The notes: generated by a model not told the origin, from the letters alone. Shown: positions 49,905-62,885, counted from the stretch's first letter. The stretch is DNA of 64,000 nucleotides from Trichinella spiralis (GCA_000181795.3 CM012955.1:8871022-8935021); one strand, 5' to 3'. A program made the numbers and translations.

Positions 49905-51345
49905 AATCCGCCGACAGTTCGACGATAAAAACAAGCCCAAAACTGAACAGCTAATGACAACTGATCAGCTCAAGGTTTGTCAACACGCAGCGGTAAAGAG
50001 CAACGGCCACTCCCTGCCCAGTGAACAAACAACGTTCAGTGCTTTCCGAGACTCATTAATAATTGTCGTCGTTTTTCTCTCTGCTCTGCGTCGTTTCCAT
50101 GGTTTTGACCAATAAAAGCATCCCCATCGATTTGGCATCCGATCCAATAGGCGGAGCTTCGACATCAAGCACGCCAAACGGTCGATCGAAGGAACCCCAA
50201 CAGATGGCCAAGGCATTGGCACTCTCGTATTCGATTTTTCCTCCACACACACACACACACACACACACCACACTACACACTACTCACTTGCTATTCAAGC
50301 AATAATAATAATAATCTCGGCCGTCCTTGCTGCATCCATGCGTTGCGTGTCTTGTCAGTTTTCTATTTCAGCGCGGTTTTGAAAATCGATCGACCGCAAG
50401 CTTGCTTATTAGTTTATTTATTCGACTGGCGACAATTCTGCCAGACCAGACCAGACAATTCTACTTTTCACTCATTTACTACCACAATCGACCACAATTC
50501 TTCTCCAACTTCTACGCAACTTTATGCAAATTATGCAACACTATCTGCATACTTATTTCCACTTGCCATTTTGTAAACAAACAAAACTTGTTGTTCATTT
50601 GCAATTTTTTTTCCACATTGAAAAATTACCCTACGTTTATAATTACTAATTCGTTTTAATTTGATTTACTGTTTTTTTTTGTTATTGAAGAAAAATTTCT
50701 ACAAAACGAATAATGAATTTCATAACAAAAAATAAACAGGAAAAAAATTTCAATTTTAAAACTTTTAAATTATCGTTTGTTATATTTTTGTTCAAATTGA
50801 TGTTCAGTAAATTATTTTCATCATTATGCATAAATGAATCGAAAATAAATATCAAATTATTAAATTACATTGTCTATTATTATTAAATAATAAAATTAAA
50901 TACAACTATTATCGGTTTTGTAATATGCACTTGCTTTCTATGGCAAATTGTAAAGTTTGCAGATTAAAGTATATACAATTTGGCGGCAGTCGTTGTGATT
51001 GGTCGATTTGAATTTTCGGTAACGCCTATTGTTCTACATTGTTTAGCACTTTTAATTATGCTACAACTTTCTGTCGTGCAGCGTATCACTCTATTTCTAT
51101 ATTAAAAAAATAATAATAAATAAACTGCCGTCACTGACAAATCAGAATTAATTAATAAAAAAATCTGGTCCCACTTGTTTATTTGCTCTGGTTTTATATT
51201 TTAATAATCGAAAATTGATAAAATAATCAATTGTGCACCGTTTTTTAATTTATCATTTTATCAGAAAACAAAAATGGATAATTTATAGACATTTCCAACT
51301 ATGCGATCGAAATTTTAATAACTTTTTTATGGAATAACACCTGCA
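49905..51345. other. CELF 5' region and intergenic DNA
   Basis: The first 400 bases (to about 50340) are G+C-richer and probably hold the CELF 5' UTR and promoter. A (CA)n run lies at about 50243-50268. From 50400 to 51345 the DNA is AT-rich; short open frames there are unrecognised. Confidence 0.45.
50243..50268. repeat. (AC)n dinucleotide repeat
   Basis: About 13 CA units upstream of CELF. On the transcribed strand this is a GT repeat, the kind of UG-rich RNA that CELF proteins themselves bind, if it is in the 5' UTR. Confidence 0.85.
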
Positions 51346-51582
51346 TTACATATTAAAGCCGACAGTATGTTCATGGTTTACAGAATGCATTGTTGATTCA
51401 TAAAATTTTCTGTTTACGCCAAAGTATTCCATTGCGGACGGTGCAGTTGATGTTTGATTGATCTGTTGTGCTCGTCTCTTGGTTTTTTTAATTATAAATA
51501 GTAAGTATCCGCTTAAGCGGAATGAGTATTTTTCAAGAATATGAATCGATTTTATATTATCATCAGTCATAAAGTTTCTCAT
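51346..51582 (-). CDS. Small hypothetical open reading frame
   Basis: An ATG-initiated frame of 78 codons (stop 51346) lies between CELF and the DnaJ gene; the frame stays open back to about 51640. It has a short hydrophobic stretch (SGYLLFIIKK) followed by a basic KKTKRR and a polar tail ending HTVGFNM. The composition is more protein-like than other AT-rich frames nearby. I find no homologue by memory. Its start is only about 230 bases from the oppositely oriented DnaJ start, so the two could share a promoter. It may also be a pseudogene remnant or chance. Confidence 0.3.
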   Translation of the reverse strand: MRNFMTDDNIKSIHILEKYSFRLSGYLLFIIKKTKRRAQQINQTSTAPSAMEYFGVNRKFYESTMHSVNHEHTVGFNM

Positions 51583-51812
51583 CCCAGCACTGCCACCATT
51601 GCTTGAAAATTGTTCTAATGGAAACAGTGCGCCTGGATTTTATGAGCATTTTATGTTGTTAGCCAAAGGGTTTTTTTCAAATTTCTTTTGTTTCTTTCAT
51701 TTACAGTTCTAATGGTCAGTTGTGTATATTCATAATTTTTATTGTTCCGTTTTGTGTTAATTCAAATGATTAACATGTTTATTATATTAGAAAGTGATTT
51801 TATCAGTTGACA

Positions 51813-53037
51813 ATGGCTTCAGCGGGTGGTGAGAAAGACTTTTACGAAATTTTGGGAGTGGAACGAACGGCGTCCGAATCCGAGATTCGAATGGCCTACC
51901 GTAAATTGGCTCTTCGTTACCATCCGGATCGTAATCCAGGCTCGCAAGAGGATGCGGAAAAATTTAAAGAAATTTCCGTAGCCTATGCGGTGCTTTCCGA
52001 TTCGAACCGTCGCCATCGCTACGATCTCACAGGGCCGGCAGATTCGTTGAAAGAGTTCGAAGTTATTGATCCAAGCGAGTTGGGCTATTTGGGAAGAGCT
52101 TTCGGTGCGCTTTTCACGCAGCTCAACATTCCAATTCCGACAACAATTTCGCCCAAGGTTATCAGCATGGCCGAGCAAATCATAAAAAGCAACTTTTCCA
52201 CCGACATTCCTGTAGAAACTTTAAACTTCGGCTGCGTATCCAATTGTCGCGTTGTTACCCGTGAGGCGAAGTTTTATCGAATCTCGTAAGTGTATACATA
52301 TATAATTTTGCTCGTTTCTGCAAATTCTATAATGTGTCAATTTCAGCATATCAGAAGAGGATTGCAAGAAGGGTATAATAATTTCGTGCCGATCGACAGA
52401 CATGAGCAAGTTCAAATTAATCTTGTTCGACAAAGAAGGATGTGTGCGAACAATGTGGGAAAGTCAGAAGCTGAAACGTTACACGTCGGCAGAGGCGTTT
52501 TCATTGCCGTTCGATGTGGTGCGAATAACGAATGTGTTCGAATTGAATGTTCTGCGAGAATTCGACAAAGAGGTTCCAATTCAATTTCACCTTCTGGATG
52601 GTTTGCAGACAGCCCAGAATATTAAAATACAACCCGGTGAACATCTGATATGTATTTTCGGTGACAACTGGTTCAAAGATACCAACGTCAAGGTGAAACT
52701 GTTGACTGCCGAATGCGACACGGTTGCTTTTCAAACTATACGAAAATGTGAGGAAAATTTGAAAAATTACAAAGAAGAGATGAACAATTTTAAAACGGAA
52801 TTTCTCGACGCTAAGAAACGCTACGAAACGGCAGTGGCGAAGTTGGAAAATTATGGCAAAGAAATCACCGACAATTTGTCTCGTCGAGAAAGCGCTTACG
52901 CAGAATTTGTGGACTCTTCTGCTGCAAAATACGTTATGAAAGTGGAAAAAAAGCAAAAAAATTACGGAGGCGGTCATTTGTTTAATAATATTTTCGATGC
53001 TATTACTAGTGGTATTCCAAAAAATAGTAAACATTAA
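51813..53037 (+). CDS. ARG1-type DnaJ (J-domain) protein with coiled coil
   Basis: Hsp40-type co-chaperone of 387 residues in two exons (51813-52285, 52347-53037; phases agree). The J domain fills residues about 9-74: [32 protein letters not shown] with the essential HPD, then [13 protein letters not shown]. The middle and C terminus match the plant ARG1 (altered response to gravity) family rather than common animal DnaJ classes: [66 protein letters not shown], then a coiled coil (about 300-345, [20 protein letters not shown]). Plant ARG1 is a membrane- and cytoskeleton-associated protein; a C. elegans relative is known from memory. The frame extends upstream only by a TTG; the ATG at 51813 is 6 bases after TTTTATCAG, an acceptor-like sequence. 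Confidence 0.85.
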
Positions 53038-53631
53038 AAATTTGATTAAGTAAATTTTCTTTTTGTAAAATATACATTACCAGTGCTGTGTGTTGTTCAT
53101 TCACAACTTCTGCATTCTTCCGATTGTGATCTCAGATGCGCTGATATATATATATATTTATTTATATTTACTGTAAATGTTTCAATTTCATCCTCCTTTC
53201 ATAGATAGCAGTGTCAGTGAATGAAAACAAATCATACCATCATCATGATTCATATGGCTTTTTGTTTGTATACTTTATGCGAAGGTGCAATTTTGAAAAA
53301 AAAACAGAATTATTGTGAGATGCTTGAATGTTCTTTTCGTTGAAAAATTTCACGTCATAAATTATTCTCACCAAACTATTTTACTGCGACAAGTTGTTAA
53401 AAACCAACATCACAAAGCACAAAAGTATTATTTATACCTTCGGGATAAAACTTTCCGTGTATGTAGTAGTTAGTATATAGAACAGTGCAAAAAACTTTTC
53501 CCGTAATAAAATGTTGCATGCCGGACTTCCAGATGGTGTCGCAATCGTCCCCAAAAAACCATGGAAATCAACAAATCTTCAGATGTCCAATAAAAATTAA
53601 AAACCAAACCAAGCTTTACTTTTGTTTCCCT
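53038..53631. other. Intergenic between convergent genes
   Basis: About 600 bases holding two 3' UTRs. A (TA)n run occurs near 53142-53157. No gene seen. Confidence 0.5.
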
Positions 53632-54277
53632 TTAGCTTTCTTCTTCTCTTCTTTCTTTTTGTGCTTGCTTTGCAAAGTATTGATCAATTTGTACACCACA
53701 ATGCCTTAAGTAAGTAAATGCTCTGACATAAATACTGGGATCAAACAATGCGTATCTAACGACAAAACAAAAGCTATTTACATTAAAGAAACCGAAACAA
53801 ATCAATTGCATGCACATTGAACAACACACAGTTACTATAAAAAATCTTCCTAGGAGCTTCAATTCTGTTTAGTTTCTGCATATTAATGCCCTGTTCACAT
53901 ATGAAAATCAAACTTATAAATGTAAGTATAAAAATTCTATTCAAATTCAATAAATATATACCTAGAAGTGCAAAGCAATAACAGCCTCACTGCCAATATC
54001 GATAAAAATAACAAGAACATACACTATTTTTAAAGTTTAACAACAAAACAAAATGCAAAATTCAATTCACCTCCGAACTTAATCTGCTGAAATCAATAAT
54101 CAAAGCCAGCAAGCCTGACCAAAAATGATGACCATGAATTATCAATAACTACATTCTGAAATTTACGAAAAAAAACCACTTACCAACAATAATGAGAACA
54201 ATTACCGCAGGAATAATAAAAACTGTATTGCTGATTTTGTGAGAATGCGGTGACTGGCTACCATCTAGATCAACCAT
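53632..54277 (-). CDS. Small two-span membrane protein (107 residues, unidentified)
   Basis: Four exons (54277-54184, 54114-54071, 54023-53962, 53755-53632) join in phase. The polar N terminus MVDLDGSQSPHSHKISN leads into a first membrane span (TVFIIPAVIVLIIVGLLALI), then DFSRLSSE, then a second span (CMFLLFLSILAVRLLLLC). The soluble tail RYALFDPSIYVRAFTYLRHC ends in a charged KERREEES. Every junction has GT-AG ends and matching phase, which makes a real gene likely. I do not recognise the family; it may be a fast-evolving homologue of a small integral membrane protein. An acceptor-like TTAGATTCAG lies 16 bases before the ATG. An open frame across 53632-53862 that reads the last intron as hydrophobic protein is an artefact of that intron lacking stops. 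Confidence 0.6.
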
Positions 54278-55055
54278 GATGAACAAACGAAAACTGAATC
54301 TAAAAAATGATGTAAATGCAAATTTTCTCACAAACGACTGAAACAGACATGTCCATAATGTATAATGCAATGAATATGCTAGAGTAAAAGAATGAATAGG
54401 GAAGATATAATAAACAAATATTCTATAATATCAGATTAAACTTTTCTAAAATATATATATATATTTTACAAAGAAGCAACAAGTTCAGAAAACAACAGCA
54501 AACAATGCAGTAAGTCGAAGACTTTTGGAATCAAAGTTGAGAAACATTTCCACTAACGATACGTAAACTTCAATGATCACGAAACTGCTGAGTCACTTAC
54601 AGTAATAACTGATGATACTTGAACATCTTAATTAATGTTGGTATATGACGTAAATGTTCATTGAGTTGAAATTTAAAAAAGAAATAAAATATCACAAAAT
54701 AATTATAAATATAATTTATTCTTTTTATTAATCAATGGAAATAAGATTTAAATCAAACTCTACAACAGAGTACAATGATTCGTACTCATCACGCCAATAT
54801 ATAAATTTCTTTCAAATATTCCATTGTCTTTATTTTGGCCGTACAAGCAATTTGTTATTTTATTATTATTCTTTATAATCAGTTCATAACAATGACAAAG
54901 GAAATCCAACTATTCACCGTTTGGTGAATACATTATTAATATAGCTGGGTTTATATATATCTACTTTGAGAATTTGATCGAAAGGAACAAACACAACGCA
55001 ACGCACTAATTAAATTTTCCATACACATAAATTAAATTCAAATAAACAAAACGTA
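54278..55055. other. Intergenic, AT-rich
   Basis: The NPL4 3' UTR and the promoter of the small membrane-protein gene must lie here. A (TA)n run is near 54451-54465. Nothing else recognised. Confidence 0.5.
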
Positions 55056-57788
55056 TTAACGAGGTAGGCTGCACATTTCACAGTCTGCATTGGGGTGATC
55101 GTTTAGATAAGTACAATGACCACATGCCCAAGGTTCGCTTTCTCCCACTGATTCACCTCCATTAGGCACTAGAATGCATTTCAAAATAAATAACACAGCA
55201 AAGTAACATTTACGAAATTACTTGCCTATCAAATTTTTAAATTCATTCCATTTGATACTGTTTTCGGCCCACTGTTTTGCTAAATCTGAATCCTGCTTTG
55301 CTACAGCATCCAACAGTTCAGCCAAATCATCCTGAAAATATTTAAGCAACGTACCAGTAAAAGAACGGTCTTAAGATAAGATTAGAGAACTGTTCAATTG
55401 ACGTAAAGTAATTAGGAAAATTTAAGCGATCATTTCCGTACAATAATAAAAGTAAATACAAACATATAAATTCAATTTACCAACTCAAAAGTGACTTCAG
55501 TGTTGGTCAACAGATAAACCAAAAAATGAAAATTCGAAATCATTTTCAAAAATTCACTTTCCTCAAATTGTTTGACATATTCACCAACGACGCGAATATT
55601 CTTAAATAAAGCTAATATGAATTGTTAATATGTACTGTATGACATTGCATACTTTTCGGCAATTATAACACAACTAACAATTTACGTGCGGTTACCTGAG
55701 CACTGCCTATAGATGAACGATTTTCAATTGGAAATGGCTTTTTTTGGCTTGTCAACGTGTACCTCATTTCTTTTGCTAAACCAACTGGAATAGTTACAAA
55801 CAAATATTCCACCGGCAGAAGACCTGCTGTTTTTCTAATCTTATTATTATATTCATCATGACACTAAAACAATATTGCATATTTGTATATCGACCCACAG
55901 AAAATATTGAAATCAAAAATCATATAAGCCAGTCATTACCATATAATAAACATCTGGAACATAATGAGTCGGGGTGGAACGTCTAACACATGCCATATTC
56001 GGGGAAGATCGCGACGGAAGAAGGCACTCTGCGGCTACTAAAGCGCTACCTTGATTGGACACCTGATAAGCTGCAAAATCGACCATCTTATTCTCACCTC
56101 CTAAATGAGAAGAAATTCAAAACAAGCATTTTCTTATTACACACAAACTGATCAACCTGAGAGAACTAATGTGACGAATTTGGAACCAAATGTACCATCG
56201 AGAGAATATTTGCATGCATTTGGATATTTATTCTGGTACTTCGCAGCAATCAAACATTCTGCTGCACTTAACATATATGTATTCTATAAAAAACAAATAA
56301 ATATGCAAAAAACATTTCTAAATACTATCATCAATCACACGGTGATGCAAAGTCAAAAATAAAAAAAATCAAGCATTTATTACCGCATTTCTAGTGTTTA
56401 CCAAAAGAGTGGGATCATCTGGATCTCTTAAAAAATCTGTAAAAATCCATCCAATTCGCTTTAGTCCCAAACATTCAGCTAAACTGTCAACAATTTCGTC
56501 ATGCGGATCTTCCAATATATCAATACCGTCGGTGTATGTTATTTGTGGTGGTTCATAAATAACTGTTACCACAGCTCGAATACCCAATGGCACGTCAGTC
56601 ATCGGTTCGTAACGACCAAATAAAAATCCCATCCTCTGGCCATGACTTTTGTACCAGTAACTTAAAAAATTGCTCATAATTTCCTTATTTTCAATTTCTA
56701 CGTTGTCCACATGACGATAACGCTAACATAGAAAAAATTTTTGATATCAAAGCTGCACCTTAGAATATTAAACTACAAAATTTACTTGATGGTTCAATGT
56801 AACTGGATTTGGTTGACACTTGGAACAAATTCCCTGTGGCCATGGTAGATGGTTTCTACAATTTGGGATGATTTGGCAGCTCACTTTTTCCAAAGATGGT
56901 ATAGACGCAGCACTCCGGATACTAAATAAATTTCAAAAACATTTTAAAATAAATAACCAAAGTAAGAATGCACTTATACTCACTTATCATCGAACCCATT
57001 TTTTCTTAAATAAGCATGGAAACTTAAATAATTAACTTCCTTTTCTTTTAAAAATTCATCGTCATAAACCTGAATATAAAATTTAAATAATAACTAACAT
57101 CACAAAAACCAATTATTACATGTATTGGCAAACAGTTACTGCATTTCTTCGAATCACCATGTTTGCACCTGAGAAAAATTAGTATTTCAGAAAAAGAATA
57201 GTTTCAAATAAGCCCAATTCACATATTCGACTGATGTTTTCTTTCAATAACACCTGACTGTTTCTCCAAAATCTGATCTACCAAATCTTCTTCAACATCC
57301 TTCTTCAATTTCATAGCAGAAAATGGGCGGTCAATATTAATATAGGAAATATTTTCTTGAACTGAAACACTTTTTGGTTGAATATGATTCTCCAAATACA
57401 GCATATCTCCATTTCTAAAGCAGTTTAAAAATGAACTAAAACATATAACTAACTAAAACACAGAACTGAATGCCATATTCTTCAATGGTTACATCCGATT
57501 CAACCAACACGCGAGACTTAGCTCTATCACGATAAACCTTTACAGGATAATCCTTCAAGTCAATCAAATCACTTATCTATAAAAAAAATCTCTAACAGAT
57601 ACTTTTTGGACAGCGAAATAACAAAATCTTTTTCTTAAGCACTTTTTGCAAAAGAGTTTCAACAGTGTCCGATGGCTTCAATCGTATACGGTGTTGTCCA
57701 TCACGACTTTGAACACGTATAACCTATATTTTCAGCAACATCAAATACAAGCTGCATCCTAAGACTGACTTACCATTTCTGATACCAT
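55056..57788 (-). CDS. NPLOC4: NPL4, ubiquitin-binding cofactor of p97/CDC-48
   Basis: With UFD1, NPL4 recruits p97 to polyubiquitinated proteins in ER-associated degradation and chromatin extraction. About eleven exons; the first codes only MVSEM (ATG at 57788). Then an N-terminal ubiquitin-like UBX fold (VIRVQSRDGQHRIRLKPSDT), HGDMLYLENH, the zf-NPL4 zinc knuckle (CKHGDSKKCSNCLPIH), SFHAYLRK, HLPWPQGICSKCQP, and the NPL4 MPN-like core (FLFGRYEPMTDVPLGIRAVV, YEPPQI, GLKRIGWIFTD). It ends in an NZF ubiquitin-binding finger, WACGHCTYLNDHPNADCEMC, with all four cysteines. The stop follows SLPR at 55056. The order and residues match human NPLOC4 from end to end. I did not fix every internal exon boundary between 55170 and 56370. 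A TTTTGGCAG acceptor-like sequence lies 9 bases before the start. Confidence 0.92.
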
Positions 57789-58863
57789 TTTTCGTTGCTG
57801 CCAAAACAAGCCTATTTACCAATATATCTTAAAATAAAAATTATACTGTGCTCAATGACCAAGTGAATGTTTACAGTAAGAACCAACAAGTATTATTTTG
57901 TAATTAAGCAATAAGTAAAGTTCATTATTACATATTTGTCATTTTCGTACGTATTAATATAATTTAAAGGAAAATTTATGAACAATTATTAATGAATATA
58001 ATTTAAAATTACTAACATGCAGTACGGTAAAAGGGGAATGGTGACGTGGCTGAGTAAAAGTGAGAAAGGGAAAAGAAGGTTTTGGCTGTTGCCTCATATT
58101 GATTTGTTGTTGGGCTAATTATTTTTTACAGTAGTACTCATGTAGACATCGAATAAATTCTACGTATTATATTAATGTCGACAGAAAATAAACTGTTCAT
58201 TTGCGTAACTTGTTATTACACGCTTCCCCAAACATCTACGCTTATCAAACCCAAACAAATTGGAGGAAGAAAATTTACAGTATTCTTTATCCTGATTTTA
58301 CGTAAACCTTGTTGCTTACAATTTCACTAATGTAACTGTTCAGTTGTAATTGTTGTAAACAACGAAAAGAATATTTTTACCTAAATTCTTGAAAATTTTA
58401 CATTTACACGGTATAAAATTAATATATTATATTACTTAATTTTTTAAGTTTGAAAAAGTAGTTTTGATTATTGACTAATTAAAGAAATGAAGAGGTATTA
58501 TTTTTAAGCTTTCAATCCATATATGCATCTCTGTTTATTTTTATGCAAGCAAGAGGAATATTTAAAATTGTTACACTGTTACACGGTGCTATACTTGCTT
58601 GTGAACAATATGAACAGATGATTAAATAGTAAAACTTAGAGAGATTATTCAAGCATAAGTTCATTTGCGTAGATAATTATACTTTATTCAAAAGCACAAT
58701 TCAATCTTTCTGCCAATTATAATTTAATCAACATGCCCATAACTATTAAATTCTATTATGTGTTTGTGCTTGTAAGATACAATATGAGAAACTAGTTCCG
58801 TTGAGTAAATAGCAATAATCTGAAATGACGCCATATCTTCACTGCATCTTTTCTTTTCAGCAT
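57789..58863. other. Intergenic, AT-rich
   Basis: Between NPL4 and the 3' end of eIF4A3, both on the minus strand. It contains the NPL4 promoter and eIF4A3 3' UTR; TTTATT at 58683-58688 reads AATAAA on the transcript. No gene or repeat recognised. Confidence 0.5.
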
Positions 58864-61226
58864 TCATTGCAGCATGTCAGTTACTGTAAAAATGAAAAAT
58901 TACAAAAACTGCTGCAAAATTTCAATTAAATGCATACCATTCATAGGCATTTCATCAATTTGTGTTCCGTAATACGATTCGATCTCGAGCAACGTTGGAA
59001 TATCCTCAGTAGTTGCAAAATTAATTGCGCATCCTTTGCGACCATATCGCCCCGATCGACCAATTCTAAAAATTTACAATTTTCCAATACCAAGTACGAT
59101 AAGAAAAAAGAAATATTATTAATTATTTAAATGTGCTTACATAAATTTAAAAAATTGATTATTTTTGCAAATTACCTGTGAAGATACGCTTCGCGATTAG
59201 TTGGCACATCATAGTTGATTACCAAGGAAACGCCAGGAATATCCAAACCACGTGACCACACGTCAGTACTGATCAACACACGACTGAAGACAATTTCAAA
59301 ATAATATACACGCACATGTAATAAAGCATATGAAAATCAAAACCATACTAGATTCCATCACGGAATTTACGTACAACCTCATTTCGATCTTTCTGATCCA
59401 TTTCACCATGAATGGCGCCAACAGTGAAATTACTTTCTTTCATTTTCTCATCCAACCATTCAACCTAAAACAAACAGATATAGCGTATAAGTAAGCATTT
59501 TTCGATATTAAAAAAAGAATATTTTCAAAATATTGGGTTTACCTTATGACGTGTGTTGCAGAAAACGACAGCTTGACTGATAGTAATGCTATCGTACAAA
59601 TCACAAAGTGTTTCAAATTTCCAATCTTCTCTTTCCACGTGAACAAAATACTGTCGAATTCCTTCAAGTGTCAACTCGTCGCTGAAAGCACAATTTATAA
59701 AGATGATGATGCCAAAATGATACACTACACACCGTTTCACAAGTATTCGAACTGGCTCTGTCATAAATTTTCCAGTCATCTCCAAGATTTCGTGCGGCAA
59801 AGTCGCCGAAATCACCACCACTTGAATTCCTGGTGGCAGAAAACGATAGATGTCATAAATTTGATCTTTAAATCCTAAAATTAAATAAAGCTGTGATTAA
59901 AATCAAAAATTAAAAGAAAAAACCAGCTCGTTGCCTTTGGTCAGCATTTCATCAGCTTCGTCCATGACAAACACTTTCAACGAATCTGTACGCAAATTCT
60001 GACGAGTAATCATGTCAAACACTCTTCCAGGTGTTCCAACGACCACATGCTGGCCGTAGTCCAACTTTCGGATATCTTCGCCGACATTCGTTCCACCAAT
60101 GCAAGCGTGTGCTTGAACGTTCATACGGTCTCCAAGAGCAAGAACAACCTAAAAAAAACATCATTCACTTCCAAAAAATGAAATTTATTTTAAAATGAAT
60201 TTACCTTTTGAATTTGTTGTGCCAATTCACGAGTCGGCGCCAAAACCAAAGCTTGAGTTTCACGAAGTTGCGTATCGATTACTTGAAGAAGACCGATACT
60301 GAACGTAGCTGTTTTTCCTGTACCAGACTGTGATCTAATTAATATAATCTTTATCAAAACTCAATCATCTGAATTGGTTATTAATAGCATAAATTGAACA
60401 AAATTATTCATGCCATTAATAATACTGATGCTTTATTAATAAAACACGTTAAACATGAAATTCAAAATCAATTAATGAATGTAACGTACTTAAATATAGA
60501 AAAACATCGTTTCAAACAAGTTCACTTACTGTGCAATAACATCTCTGCCGCTTACAATGGGGCGAATGGCCCGCTTTTGAATCATCGATGGTTTGTTGAA
60601 GCCTAAAACAATTCTCTCGTAACAAATACTACTAAAATTATTCAAAAGTTACAACAACGCTCAAATAACTACAAAAACAAAAACTAAAAAAGAATAAGGC
60701 TTCAACCGCTCTGCTATTCTTACGCTGCTAGTAATATTAATGTTATCAAAATACCATTGACTCCAAATCAGTAAAAAATAAACGCAACAAAACTGAAAAA
60801 TCAAATAATTTATTTAATAAATTATTAGTCTAAATTTAAAAATAAACAATTCTGCGCGTAACCAAGAAGAAGACAAATGTTAAACTAAAAAGTTCAGTTA
60901 AATTTTATATTCAAATAAAGCTGTATGTTAACATTTCAGACAGAAACAAAAGTTATAATTAAAAGAAAATTAATTAAAATACGTACCATAGGCATAAATT
61001 CCTCGAAGCAGTTCACGTTTCAAATTCATTTCTTCAAACGTTGGTATAACAACAACATTCTCCGATGTTTCAAAATCCACTCTAGACATATCTTCTTCTT
61101 CAAAATCATCTTGCAATCTTCGTTTGCGACGAAATTCTTTGGAAGTGCTACAAATGATGATGAAATTTATTAATTTCATAGAAAAAAAAATAAAAACAAA
61201 CTCTAAACTTACAAAACACGAGCCAT
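58864..61226 (-). CDS. EIF4A3: eIF4A3, DEAD-box helicase of the exon junction complex
   Basis: RNA-clamping ATPase core of the exon junction complex, acting in the nucleus and in nonsense-mediated decay. It starts MARV at 61226 (a five-codon first exon split by an intron) and ends VTDMLQ at 58864. The eIF4A3-type N terminus is [17 protein letters not shown], not the eIF4A1 form. DEAD-box motifs appear in order: Q motif ([12 protein letters not shown]), motif I SQSGTGKT, Ia [11 protein letters not shown], Ib [46 protein letters not shown] and [15 protein letters not shown]. The exon-junction-specific [20 protein letters not shown] is present. The C terminus [15 protein letters not shown] corresponds to human MPMNVADLI. 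Nine or so short introns; one falls directly before motif I. No functional residue is missing. Confidence 0.94.
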
Positions 61227-62885
61227 TTTTCAATCAACCTTCACGTTGGCACACAACAATGCTTAACTATCTGATTTACAGGCTCATCTACAAAGCATTA
61301 CTGTAATTAATAGTAACCCAGATTTTTTTGTTTACTAAGATGATTTTTATAAGTCCAGAAATTTTAAAATATGATTCAAAAATTTTTTATTTCATTTCTT
61401 TTTATTATAAACTGCTAAAATGCACAATGTCATAGAAATTAATTTCTAATTTTCTAGTTTCCTTGATCAATTTTTTACTCACACTGCTAAATTTATTCAG
61501 CTTAATTAACACAAGTTAATAATTTTAAGAAATTATTTATGCACCATATTATTTTATTATGATTCCAATTACTTGCATTGAACAAGTAAAACTAGATTAG
61601 ACAAAACGCTCGCTGATTGGCCGGAATTGATTGGTCAGATATGAATGCTGACATGTGACTGCTATGCATATTAAGGGACGTTGATCAGCTTTGACAATTT
61701 GTTTGATTTATTCATGATTTATGATTCATCAGTTGTAAAAGTTTGTTGCCAAAAAAGTGTTAGTAAATATGACTAAGCATTCAAATTAAGAAACTACATT
61801 TGCATTGAAGCAGAACATTTTATCTATCCAAATATTTTCAATTTATTTTATTTATCATTGAAAATGGACGTTTTTTCATACTTTCATTTATATAAATTGA
61901 AAATTTATATGCTTATTAAACTTTGTGATAAAAAAAATTAAGAACGCAATTTGTTTAACATGAAAACATAAATAAACAAATTATACTCTTGTCGTAAGTA
62001 GGCTTCATAGCACATCCCGTGCTCACCGCATTTCTCATAGTTACAAAAAATCAAACAAATACCCAGTACAATAGGCCGGAAGTTGACAGCTATGCAGCAG
62101 TACAAGCACAAAAACAGTATATGTGAACATGTGTAGTATTGCTTGTAATGCGAAATGCCGCACACTTTCAAAGCTTCTCCATAATCTAGCTACATCCTAT
62201 GAGCCACGTGCAGTGCGCATCCGATATTCCTGTACGGAAACCAAAAAGTTCCCATTCTAGGCTTCTACAGCTTGCAAAAAACAATAAAAGCGATCAACTT
62301 AATGGGAATTAACATGAAATAAAATCTAGAAAAGTCAATACAAATCGCTTACTACTGAAATAAAAAAATTTCGGCTGATGGGATAAGTGCAGTTACTAGG
62401 CTTTAATCCGTCTATTAATTATGCCGTTGCCGGCGCTGAGTGTTGTGGTTTTTCTCAAAGTCTGCTAACAATCTAACAATGCCAAAATTGCGTGACGCAA
62501 TACTGATGCAAAATAAAAACTTCGCTTACTTTCATCCCAGATATAAATTTTAGAAATGCTATATTCAAATAAATCCTTTCCTTTGTAATTCAAATTAATC
62601 TTTTATGTTTTCTAAATATTTTTAATATCATAATGCAATATTCATATTATAATACAATATGATATTCACAATAAGCTGCATTTGCTATATATATTTTTAT
62701 TTAACTCGTGGAAATCATTGGAAAGGAAGCATTTATATGCTTCTTAATTGCAGAAAATGAAAATTTGTAAGTTTATTAAAGGTAATTTTTAAAAATTAAA
62801 AGCAAAAATTTTAAAACTGCTTAATTTTAGTGAAAATCGGTATTAGTGTTGTAAACATAAATAAAGAAATTGATTATTAACGGTT
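61227..62885. other. Intergenic
   Basis: The first 600 bases are AT-rich. At 61600-61700 two GATTGG boxes (CCAAT on the other strand) mark a possible promoter. The stretch 61970-62280 is G+C-richer than its surroundings, has no sustained reading frame, and may be an unrecognised dispersed repeat. No gene supported. Confidence 0.4.
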
